A DNA stretch of 5,305 bases, from assembly GCA_934230965.1 (NCBI GenBank), contig CAKQFW010000144.1, positions 1 to 5,305 on the forward strand, written 5' to 3'. The stretch's first letter is position 1. Every line of letters starts with the position of its first letter. Positions 1 to 5,305 of this stretch are shown here, piece after piece. The notes below the pieces were generated by a model. That model saw nothing but the letters and a program-made list of their open reading frames with translations, did not search any database and was not told the origin of the DNA. Source of the DNA: an uncultured Prevotella sp. Its GTDB lineage: Bacteria > Bacteroidota > Bacteroidia > Bacteroidales > Bacteroidaceae. Both the position numbers and the translations under genes were made by a program.

Positions 1-957
1 CTGCGCAAACAGTTGGCTGATAAAAACCCGCTGGCCTTTGTTAACCTTTATTGTGTGAAACAGGGTGGGTATGACGAGTGTAAGTTGCGCATCATTCGGC
101 CGCTGGTTTCGGCTTCGGTGTCGGTAGACGATTCAATAGGTGGGCGTAAGGTTCCGTATATGCCGTTAGCTTATGTCACCGATGCTGACTATTATGCCAG
201 TGATACCGATGATGATGAGTGGGAGGCCGACTCGGTAGAAGTAGACTCAGCGATGGTAGATGATGTGGCCTCAGACATGACACAGCCCTATGACACGTTG
301 AGCTGGATGGCTGTGGAGCGAAACCTGTATCGGGGTAAACTAATCATGGCATCTACACCCTTGATCTTCACCAATTATGGCATACTCGATCGCGCTGCTA
401 ACGTTTATCTTATGCGCGTGATGAGTAGGGTTGACAATGTGCCTGTGGTGAGGATGGATGGCGATGCAGAGCGTACAATCAATGGAGAAAGAAAAGAGCC
501 CGAGGCGCAGTCGCCTTTGCACTTCTTCTTGCAACATCCACCGCTCAAGTGGGCGATATATCTCACCTTGGCCACCGTGCTGCTGTTTTACATCGTAACG
601 GCGCGGCGCCGACAACGGGTGATACCTGTGGTGAGGGGCAAGCGCGAAAGCGAATTGGAGTTTGCGCGACTGGTAAGTAAGCTTTATTTGCACTGCCACG
701 ATAATGCCGACCTGGTGTGTAAAAAGCGAGCACTCTTTGCCGATGCCCTGCGCTCGGCCCTTGATGTAGACATCTTTGACCGTAAGACCGATGCTGTTTC
801 GGTGGCTACCATTGCGGCATGTACGGGGCTGGACGCTGACCGCATCAAGGTTCTGCTGCTTGACCTACGTCTTGTGGGCGAGGGCGAGGTGAAGATGAGC
901 GATAAAGAGATGAGGCGCCTTATCGACCAAATGAATGAAATTATAAAAAGATTATAA
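1..957 (+). CDS. DUF4350 domain-containing membrane protein, 5'-truncated by the window edge
   Basis: The frame is open from base 1 (Leu-Arg-Lys-Gln-Leu-Ala-Asp), so the N-terminus lies outside the window. The TTG at 13 is not a credible start. 318 codons remain; family members are about 400 residues, usually with an N-terminal membrane anchor that would be in the missing part. What is visible fits the C-terminal half of DUF4350 proteins: a 'GKLIMASTPLIFTNYGILD' stretch (about 346-402), then 'SPLHFFLQHPPLKWAIYL' leading into one membrane helix (about 550-603), a basic stop-transfer RRRQR, the 'VIPVVRGKRESELEFARLVSKLY' region and a helical cytosolic tail. An Asp/Glu-rich low-complexity stretch lies at about 181-279. 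The function is unknown; its place just upstream of moxR and DUF58 genes is typical of Bacteroidetes operons and suggests an accessory membrane component. The gene ends 20 bases before the MoxR start with no terminator, so the two are probably co-transcribed. Confidence 0.85.
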   Translation: MRKQLADKNPLAFVNLYCVKQGGYDECKLRIIRPLVSASVSVDDSIGGRKVPYMPLAYVTDADYYASDTDDDEWEADSVEVDSAMVDDVASDMTQPYDTLSWMAVERNLYRGKLIMASTPLIFTNYGILDRAANVYLMRVMSRVDNVPVVRMDGDAERTINGERKEPEAQSPLHFFLQHPPLKWAIYLTLATVLLFYIVTARRRQRVIPVVRGKRESELEFARLVSKLYLHCHDNADLVCKKRALFADALRSALDVDIFDRKTDAVSVATIAACTGLDADRIKVLLLDLRLVGEGEVKMSDKEMRRLIDQMNEIIKRL

Positions 958-973
958 CGATATTATAAAAAGA
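940..973 (+). repeat. 12-nt direct repeat with 22-nt period across the DUF4350/MoxR junction
   Basis: ATTATAAAAAGA occurs at 940-951, inside the last codons of the DUF4350 gene (Ile-Ile-Lys-Arg), and again perfectly at 962-973 in the spacer, 22 bases downstream. Most of the 20-base spacer is therefore a copy of the upstream gene's tail. The AT-rich composition makes a chance match more likely than usual. Confidence 0.6.
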
Positions 974-977
974 GCTT

Positions 978-1943
978 ATGGAAGAGCAACGCACTGACCT
1001 GTCTCTCATTGCTGAGAAGACACAGCAACTGCGCGACAGCATCGCACAAATAGTCGTCGGACAAACTGAGGCCGTAGACCTGCTGCTAACCAGCATTGTG
1101 GCGGGCGGACATGTGCTTATTGAGGGTGTGCCGGGCGTGGCAAAGACGCTTACCGCCCGACTGCTGGCACGACTGATAGACGCGCGCTTCTCTCGCGTGC
1201 AGTTTACGCCCGACTTGATGCCCAGTGACGTGTTGGGTACAACGGTGTTTAACATGAAATCGTCGGAGTTTGACTTCCATCCAGGGCCTGTGTTTGCCGA
1301 CATTGTGCTGGTAGACGAGATAAACCGTGCGCCAGCAAAGACGCAAGCGGCCCTGTTTGAGGTGATGGAGGAACGCCAGGTAACCATTGATGGCAAGACG
1401 CATGCTATGGGCGATGTGTTTACCATCATTGCCACCCAAAACCCTGTAGAACAGGAAGGCACCTATAAACTGCCTGAGGCACAACTCGACCGCTTTGTGA
1501 TGAAGATAACGATGGGATATCCTTCGGTGGATGAAGAGGTGGCCATCTTAGATGGCAAGAAACAGGGCATGCGCTTTGCCCACCTTGATGAGGTGCAGCC
1601 CGTGCTGAGCATTGACGAACTGTTGCACATGCGGGCGCTGGCGGGCAACGTGAGGGCCGATGCGTCGCTGTTGCGATACATTGCCGAGATTGCTCAGCAA
1701 ACGCGACAGAGCAAGGCGGTGTATCTGGGGGCCTCGCCACGTGCTTCGGTGGCTGTGCTGGCTACAGCTAAGGCGTATGCCATGATTAATGGTCGCGACT
1801 TTGTAACGCCCGACGATATTAAGTTTGTGGTGCCTTACGTTTATCAGCACCGACTGATGCTCACCGCTGAGGCCGAGATGCAAGGCTTTACGCCCTTTAA
1901 GGTGGCGCAGATGCTGATGGATAAGGTAGAGGTGCCTAAATAA
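978..1943 (+). CDS. MoxR-family AAA+ ATPase
   Basis: Complete 321-residue protein, the usual length for the family. It has the ordered AAA+ motifs: Walker A GVPGVAKT (residues 50-57, with the Ala typical of MoxR in place of the P-loop Gly), 'VQFTPDLMPSDVLG' (74-87), Walker B IVLVDEIN (109-116), sensor 1 Asn155 in ATQNP, 'LPEAQLDRF' with the probable arginine finger Arg172, and sensor 2 Arg255 in GASPRAS. A C-terminal helical lid follows. Nothing catalytic is missing. MoxR proteins are cytosolic ATP-driven chaperone-like factors that usually act with a VWA or DUF58 partner encoded next door; here a DUF58 gene follows 74 bases downstream. The start at 978 gives the standard N-terminus and has only a weak purine stretch (AAAAAGAG) upstream. 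The gene ends with tandem stops, TAATAA. The specific client is not deducible. Confidence 0.96.
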   Translation: MEEQRTDLSLIAEKTQQLRDSIAQIVVGQTEAVDLLLTSIVAGGHVLIEGVPGVAKTLTARLLARLIDARFSRVQFTPDLMPSDVLGTTVFNMKSSEFDFHPGPVFADIVLVDEINRAPAKTQAALFEVMEERQVTIDGKTHAMGDVFTIIATQNPVEQEGTYKLPEAQLDRFVMKITMGYPSVDEEVAILDGKKQGMRFAHLDEVQPVLSIDELLHMRALAGNVRADASLLRYIAEIAQQTRQSKAVYLGASPRASVAVLATAKAYAMINGRDFVTPDDIKFVVPYVYQHRLMLTAEAEMQGFTPFKVAQMLMDKVEVPK

Positions 1944-1956
1944 TAAGGTGATATTG

Positions 1957-1998
1957 ATAGAATATGGCCTATATAATATAGAATATGTCCTATATAAT
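1957..1998 (+). repeat. 21-bp tandem duplication in the MoxR/DUF58 spacer
   Basis: Two adjacent 21-base copies lie at 1957-1977 and 1978-1998. Each begins ATAGAATATG and ends CCTATATAAT, and they differ only at 1967 (G) versus 1988 (T). A shorter third echo, ATAGTATG (2013-2020), contains the true DUF58 start codon. Each copy holds an ATG opening a very short frame (5 codons from 1964, 6 codons from 1985). The junction of the copies forms a perfect 13-base palindrome, CTATATAATATAG (1969-1981). It is almost entirely A/T and probably untranslated spacer. Confidence 0.85.
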
Positions 1999-2017
1999 AA
2001 GGTAATAGTGGTATAGT

Positions 2018-3322
2018 ATGTTTCTTACGCGCCGTTTTTATATCGTTATGTCGCTGCTCATCATCGTTGTGGCAGTGGGCTATGCTCTGCCGCCGCTCAT
2101 GGGGGTGGGTATGGTGGGCGTGGCCTTACTTGTAGTGGGTACGGCCGTTGAGGTGGCGTTGCTCTACCAGAAACGGGGCGTAGAGGCGTGGCGCAGTTGT
2201 GATGCGCGCTTCTCGAATGGCGACGACAACCGCGTGGATATTCGCGTAGAGAACCATTTCGGTTTCGGCCTTCGATTGGAGGTTATCGACGAGAGTCCGG
2301 TGGTGTTTCAGCGTCGCGACATTGTCTTCGCCCTGACATTGCAGGCTGGCGAGGGCAAAACCATTAGCTATACTTTGCGCCCCACACAGCGTGGCGACTA
2401 TGCCTTTGGGCAAGTGCGCGTGTTTGCTTCTACCTCGTTGGGCTTGGCGCAACGGAGGTTTAGTTGCGCCAAACCGCAAAGCGTGAAGGTGTATCCCGCG
2501 TTTATGATTTTGCGGCAATATGAGTTGCTGGCCATTAGTAACCAACTGACAGCGCTGGGCATAAAACGTATTCGGCGGGTGGGTAACAACACTGAATTTG
2601 AACAGATTAAAGATTATGTGGCGGGCGACGACTTTCGCACCATCAACTGGAAGGCTTCGGCACGACGACATGAACTGATGGTGAACGTTTACCAAACAGA
2701 ACGCTCGCAACAGGTGCTGTGCCTCGTAGATAAGGGTAGGGTGATGCATGCGGCGTTTCAGGGCATGTCGCTGCTCGATTATGCCATCAATGCCTCGCTG
2801 GCATTGTCGTTTGTGGCCATGCATAAGGATGATAAGGCGGGCATTGCCACCTTCTGCCAACGGGTAGACAACTTTGTGACGCCCTCGCGACAGCCCTCGC
2901 AGATGCGCACCATACTTGATACACTGTATAACGTTAGTACCGACTTTGGTGAGAGCGATTTCTCAACACTTACCACCGAACTGCCCTTGTTATTGCGCCG
3001 AAGGTCGTTGGTGGTGCTGTTCACCAACTTTCATGGCACGGCCGCTATGCAACGACAGTTGCCGTATCTTAAGCAGTTGGCGCGACATCATAGGTTGCTG
3101 GTGGTGTTCTTTGCTAATACATCGTTGCACGAATATGTCGATACCAAGCCTCGTACCACGGCCGACTATTATGAACATGTGGTGGCCGAAACGATGATAC
3201 ATGACCAGCAGTTGGCGGCGCAGCAACTTCGACAGCACGGCATCTTGAGCTTGCTTACCACGCCTGAACAGCTTTCGGTAAACGTGATAAACAAGTATCT
3301 AGAAATAAAACAAAAGTACTGA
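2018..3322 (+). CDS. DUF58 domain-containing membrane protein (MoxR partner)
   Basis: Complete 434-residue protein. It begins MFLTRRFYIV and has two hydrophobic segments (about residues 8-27 and 29-50), which anchor it with the bulk outside the bilayer. A beta-rich region follows (about 65-160, with 'FSNGDDNRVDIRVEN' and 'LRPTQRGDYAFG'). The DUF58 signature is at about 199-216: Tyr200, Gly203-Asp204-Asp205, Arg207, Ile209-Asn210-Trp211-Lys212, Ala215-Arg216. The C-terminal VWA-like part starts at 'CLVDKGRVM' (235-243). Here the first MIDAS Asp (238) is kept, but the DxSxS pattern is replaced by DKGRV, so canonical metal binding is doubtful; as I recall, this is common among Bacteroidetes homologues. 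Family knowledge and the adjacent ATPase gene support a role as the MoxR partner at the membrane. ATG 2018 is preferred because it gives the expected N-terminus. The stop overlaps a downstream ATG in TGATG. Confidence 0.94.
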   Translation: MFLTRRFYIVMSLLIIVVAVGYALPPLMGVGMVGVALLVVGTAVEVALLYQKRGVEAWRSCDARFSNGDDNRVDIRVENHFGFGLRLEVIDESPVVFQRRDIVFALTLQAGEGKTISYTLRPTQRGDYAFGQVRVFASTSLGLAQRRFSCAKPQSVKVYPAFMILRQYELLAISNQLTALGIKRIRRVGNNTEFEQIKDYVAGDDFRTINWKASARRHELMVNVYQTERSQQVLCLVDKGRVMHAAFQGMSLLDYAINASLALSFVAMHKDDKAGIATFCQRVDNFVTPSRQPSQMRTILDTLYNVSTDFGESDFSTLTTELPLLLRRRSLVVLFTNFHGTAAMQRQLPYLKQLARHHRLLVVFFANTSLHEYVDTKPRTTADYYEHVVAETMIHDQQLAAQQLRQHGILSLLTTPEQLSVNVINKYLEIKQKY

Positions 3323-3387
3323 TGGCGCGTGTGCCCCTTCATCTTTTCAATGTCTTGTATAATTTTATAATTGAACAACAGTCATGA
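3322..3387 (+). CDS. Possible 21-codon small ORF bridging the DUF58 and RDD genes
   Basis: An ATG at 3322-3324 overlaps the DUF58 stop codon (TGATG). The frame runs 21 codons without a stop (MARVPLHL at the start, FIIEQQS at the end) and terminates at TGA 3385-3387, which overlaps the RDD start codon (ATGA). This double overlap is the geometry expected for translational coupling: ribosomes finishing the DUF58 gene could reinitiate, cross the gap and deliver to the RDD start. The predicted peptide is mildly hydrophobic and matches no family I know. It could be a peptide gene, a pure coupling device, or chance; a 66-base frame proves little by itself. Confidence 0.25.
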   Translation: MARVPLHLFNVLYNFIIEQQS

Positions 3388-4118
3388 CCTCTTCAGATAT
3401 CGTTACCAGTCAGTATGTTAGCATCAAACAAACGCCTGCCAGTGTGGGCGAACGCATGTTGGCACGCCTTATCGACAGCATCATTTTGTATATCTACATG
3501 ATTAGTATGTATGTGCTGGTAGAGGAACTGATGAATTATTTCTATACCGCTGACGACTTCTTGCGCCTTAGTTTCGTGTTTATCCTCTTTGCGCCAATGC
3601 TGTTTTACTCGCTACTGTGCGAGTGGTTGTTTAACGGACAAAGCATTGGCAAACGGTGCTTGGGGCTGCGCGTGGTGATGGTGGACGGCGACACGCTAAC
3701 GCTGGGTGCCATCTTGATGCGGTGGATGATGCTGCTTGTCGACTTCTATGCTTGCTTGATGGGGGTGCTGTTTATTGCTTTTACGCGTCGGCATCAGCGT
3801 ATTGGCGACCTTGCGGCTGGCACAATGGTGATACGCAAGCCCAGCGCAAAGCGTATGCACCTCAACATTGACGAGTTTTTCTATGCCAGTCCTGATTATA
3901 AGCCCACGTTCCCAGAGGCGCAAAACCTGTCGCTTGAACAGGCCGACATTATTCAAAAGGTGCTTTATAGCGACGTAGTGTATGACGATGAACAGGTGGC
4001 GCTTTTGGCTAAAAAGGTAGAAAAGGTGCTGGATGTAGTGAATAAACAGTCGTCTGACGTGGCTTTCTTAACCACTGTTCTGCACGATTATCAGTATTAT
4101 GCGCTAAGGATAATTTGA
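3384..4118 (+). CDS. RDD family integral membrane protein
   Basis: Complete 244-residue protein. The N-terminus ('IVTSQYVSIKQTPASVGERMLARLID', residues 6-31) fits RDD proteins of Bacteroidetes and supports this start. Three membrane segments are visible at about 30-48, 61-80 and 112-133. The charged residues typical of the family are present: Arg24/Arg28 and Asp31 entering helix 1, the loop 'GQSIGKRCLGLRVV' (85-98), and 'RIGDLAAGT' with Asp142 after helix 3. A soluble tail of about 95 residues follows (150-244), predicted helical and ending 'LHDYQYYALRII'; such a tail occurs in Bacteroidetes relatives. The molecular function of RDD proteins is poorly defined, with proposed transport or channel roles. 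The position after DUF58, on the same strand, suggests it is part of the same envelope module. The stop TGA (4116-4118) lies inside a sequence that is repeated 198 bases downstream. Confidence 0.93.
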   Translation: MTSSDIVTSQYVSIKQTPASVGERMLARLIDSIILYIYMISMYVLVEELMNYFYTADDFLRLSFVFILFAPMLFYSLLCEWLFNGQSIGKRCLGLRVVMVDGDTLTLGAILMRWMMLLVDFYACLMGVLFIAFTRRHQRIGDLAAGTMVIRKPSAKRMHLNIDEFFYASPDYKPTFPEAQNLSLEQADIIQKVLYSDVVYDDEQVALLAKKVEKVLDVVNKQSSDVAFLTTVLHDYQYYALRII

Positions 4119-4123
4119 TTTCG

Positions 4124-4281
4124 GAGTAATGTTGTTTTCGCATTATTCAAAGATTAATAATGGTTTATTGTTCGATTAATACTGCTTTATTGTTCGATTA
4201 ATACTGCTTTATTGTTCGATTAATAATGTCTTATTGTTCGATTAATAATGCCTTATTCTATGAATAATTCTATTTTGTTTC
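4124..4281 (+). repeat. 22-bp tandem repeat array with decayed ends between the RDD and GHL10 genes
   Basis: Five consecutive 22-base units start at 4152, 4174, 4196, 4218 and 4240. Each opens GATTAATA and, except the last, closes with TTATTGTTC; the middle varies (ATGGT, CTGCT, CTGCT, ATGTC, ATGCC). A diverged unit precedes them (4124-4148, carrying three extra bases CGC) and another follows (4262-4281), the outward decay typical of old tandem arrays. Each unit junction forms an imperfect 18-base dyad centred on TCGA, best seen as TTATTGTTCGATTAATAA at 4231-4248, with others at 4165-4182, 4187-4204 and 4209-4226. The array ends 8 bases before the -33 region of the downstream promoter. It is not coding and has no spacer/repeat organisation like CRISPR. 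A 22-bp period is close to two helical turns, so all dyads would face nearly the same side of the DNA. Confidence 0.93.
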
Positions 4282-4289
4282 AAGGTTCA

Positions 4290-4321
4290 TTCGGTTTTGT
4301 GCTAAGGATTATTTAATTTTG
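4290..4321 (+). promoter_or_regulatory. Bacteroidetes-type promoter of the GHL10 gene
   Basis: TAATTTTG at 4314-4321 matches the Bacteroidetes -7 consensus TAnnTTTG exactly. A partial -33 element TTCG (4290-4293, three of four bases of TTTG) lies 20 bases upstream, within the usual 19-21 spacing. Transcription would then begin near 4328, giving a short leader of about 16 bases before ATG 4344. No Shine-Dalgarno sequence is visible, as is normal in this phylum. The start site is inferred, not observed. Confidence 0.7.
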
Positions 4322-4324
4322 CAG
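4299..4324 (+). repeat. Diverged copy of the RDD gene 3' end, overlapping the promoter
   Basis: These 26 bases match 4101-4126 at 21 positions. In the RDD reading phase the original gives Ala-Leu-Arg-Ile-Ile-stop (TGA) and the copy gives Val-Leu-Arg-Ile-Ile-stop (TAA), so the differences within the Leu-Arg-Ile-Ile-stop part are synonymous. The offset is 198 bases, exactly nine times the 22-bp period of the array in between. The copy's TAATTTTG serves as the -7 box; the original has TGATTTCG at the equivalent place and would be a poor promoter. Confidence 0.6.
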
Positions 4325-4343
4325 ATAGAATTAGATAACTTAT

Positions 4344-5300
4344 ATGCTGAATATTTCAATAAGAAAGATATTTATTACGCTTTGTCTTGCATGCGGCATG
4401 GCATGCAGTGAGGTGGCTATGGCCGACACACCCTGGAGTCCAACGCTACCGAAACACGAGGTAAGGGCTGTGTGGCTCACCACCATTGGCGGCATCGACT
4501 GGCCGCACAGCTATGCTCAATCGGCCCGTTCTATTGAGAAACAGAAGGGCGAACTGCGCGCTATCCTCGACCAACTGCAGCGCGCGGGCATCAATACGGT
4601 GCTGCTGCAAACGCGTGTGCGGGCTACCACCATTTATCCGTCGCGCTTGGAGCCGTGGGATGGATGCTTGTCGGGGAAGCCTGGCACCTCGCCTGGCTAT
4701 GATGCGTTGCAGTTTGCCATCAACGAATGTCATCGCAGAGGCATGGAACTGCATGCCTGGGTGGTGGCTATTCCGGTGGGAAAATGGGACGCGCTGGGCT
4801 GCAAACGCTTGCGGGCTAAGCACCCAAAATTGGTGCGCAAGATAGGCCCCGACGGCTATATGGACCCTGAAAAGGCGGGAACAGCCGACTATATTGCTGA
4901 TATGTGCGCCGAGATAACGCGACAATATGATGTTGATGGCATACATCTTGACTATATTCGTTATCCTGAAACCTGGAATATTAAGGTGTCGCGTGAGCAG
5001 GGTAGGCGTCATATTACGGGCATTGTGCGCAAAGTGTCGCAACGGGTGAAGGCGATAAAACCCTGGGTGAAGATGAGTTGTTCGCCCATTGGCAAGCACG
5101 ACGACCTGTCAAGATACAGTAGCAATGGCTGGAACGCCTATACGCGTGTGTGTCAAGATGCGCAAGGGTGGCTGCGTGAGGGATGGATGGACGCACTCTT
5201 TCCCATGATGTATTTCCGTAACAATCAGTTCTTCCCCTTCGCCCTCGACTGGGCTGAAGAGAGCCACGGACGTATCGTTGCTCCTGGACTGGGCATCTAG
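4344..5300 (+). CDS. Secreted GHL10 / DigH-like glycosyl hydrolase family protein, apparently truncated by a nonsense codon
   Basis: The frame gives 318 residues, against roughly 430-520 usual for the family. A Sec signal peptide is visible: basic RK at 7-8, hydrophobic core 9-20, probable cleavage after Ala27 (AMA/DTP). Cysteines 14, 17 and 21 do not form a clean lipobox, so lipoprotein status is unclear. The GHL10 barrel (Pfam glycosyl hydrolase-like 10) follows: 'EVRAVWLTTIGGIDWP' (39-54), 'GINTVLLQTRVRATTIYPS' (82-100), 'SPGYDALQFAINECHRRGM' (116-134), 'LHAWV' (136-140) and the active-site-like DGIHLDYIRYP (198-208, acidic Asp198 and Asp203). It ends 'WMDALFPMMYF...GRIVAPGLGI' and TAG, where relatives continue Tyr-Phe; TAG is followed by TTC (Phe), so a Tyr codon TAT or TAC changed to TAG explains it. 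E. coli DigH (YddW) of this family cleaves denuded peptidoglycan glycan strands; a similar envelope role here is inference. The gene has its own promoter and is probably not in the upstream operon. If the stop is real, the barrel lacks its last strands and activity is doubtful. Confidence 0.88.
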   Translation: MLNISIRKIFITLCLACGMACSEVAMADTPWSPTLPKHEVRAVWLTTIGGIDWPHSYAQSARSIEKQKGELRAILDQLQRAGINTVLLQTRVRATTIYPSRLEPWDGCLSGKPGTSPGYDALQFAINECHRRGMELHAWVVAIPVGKWDALGCKRLRAKHPKLVRKIGPDGYMDPEKAGTADYIADMCAEITRQYDVDGIHLDYIRYPETWNIKVSREQGRRHITGIVRKVSQRVKAIKPWVKMSCSPIGKHDDLSRYSSNGWNAYTRVCQDAQGWLREGWMDALFPMMYFRNNQFFPFALDWAEESHGRIVAPGLGI

Positions 5301-5305
5301 TTCCC

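Noticed and set aside
13..15. TTG at 13 as the start of the first gene
   Set aside because: The frame is open to base 1 and the protein would lack the expected N-terminal anchor and domain; it is a window-edge artefact.
235..300. Tandem repeat or recent insertion in the acidic region of the DUF4350 gene
   Set aside because: The nucleotide sequence shows no repeat unit; the bias is in amino-acid composition only.
941..1462. 173-codon reverse-strand frame opposite the MoxR gene
   Set aside because: It lies wholly antisense to a clear AAA+ ATPase, has a Ser/Arg/Cys-rich composition and no recognisable motif, as expected for a shadow frame.
2126..2860. 244-codon reverse-strand frame opposite the DUF58 gene
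   Set aside because: Antisense to a well-conserved gene, with His/Gln/Arg-rich low-sense composition and no domain; open by codon bias.
3360..3367. Internal promoter before the RDD gene (TAATTTTA)
   Set aside because: It misses the final G of TAnnTTTG and has no -33 element at the right distance; co-transcription with the DUF58 gene explains the layout better.
4152..4261. Rho-independent terminator after the RDD gene
   Set aside because: The dyads are AT-rich and imperfect, with no GC-rich stem followed by a T-run; no convincing hairpin terminator is visible.
4124..4281. CRISPR array
   Set aside because: Units are directly adjacent with no unique spacers, and the period of 22 bp is too short for a repeat plus spacer.
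4446..5099. 217-codon reverse-strand frame opposite the GHL10 gene
   Set aside because: Covers the conserved barrel motifs of the forward gene and resembles no protein family; a shadow.

Overview
This window reads as a stretch of a Bacteroidales genome, most likely Prevotella or a close relative. Three things support that. The gene set (DUF4350 protein, MoxR AAA+ ATPase, DUF58 protein, RDD membrane protein, then a GHL10-type glycosyl hydrolase-like protein) is typical of this group. No start codon has a convincing Shine-Dalgarno sequence. The one good promoter matches the Bacteroidetes -7 consensus TAnnTTTG. All genes are on the + strand. The window opens inside a gene and ends just after an in-frame stop that looks premature, so both ends cut through coding sequence.

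Bases 1-4118 hold the distal part of a MoxR/DUF58 operon. It starts with the C-terminal part of a DUF4350 membrane protein (1-957). An intact MoxR-family ATPase follows (978-1943), then an intact DUF58 protein with two N-terminal membrane segments (2018-3322), then an RDD-family membrane protein (3384-4118). No terminator is visible between them. By family knowledge, MoxR ATPases act as chaperone-like remodelling factors together with DUF58/VWA-fold partners. The membrane-anchored DUF4350, DUF58 and RDD proteins suggest an envelope-associated complex, but its substrate is unknown. The 61-base gap between the DUF58 and RDD genes contains a 21-codon frame whose start overlaps the DUF58 stop (TGATG) and whose stop overlaps the RDD start (ATGA).

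Bases 4119-4343 are non-coding and AT-rich. They hold a 22-bp tandem array: five units plus decayed units at both ends, each junction carrying an imperfect TCGA-centred dyad. A promoter follows (-7 box at 4314-4321), and it lies in a diverged, stop-codon-preserving copy of the 3' end of the RDD gene. It drives the last gene, a secreted GHL10/DigH-like protein (4344-5300). Its barrel stops after Gly-Leu-Gly-Ile at a TAG where the family normally continues with Tyr-Phe, so it is probably a nonsense mutation or an end-of-contig sequencing error.

The gene content is ordinary and I see no undescribed multi-gene system. The unusual part is the non-coding architecture: three of the four junctions carry direct repeats with a period of about 21-22 bp, some seeded in the 3' end of the preceding gene, plus the overlapping small frame and the premature stop.
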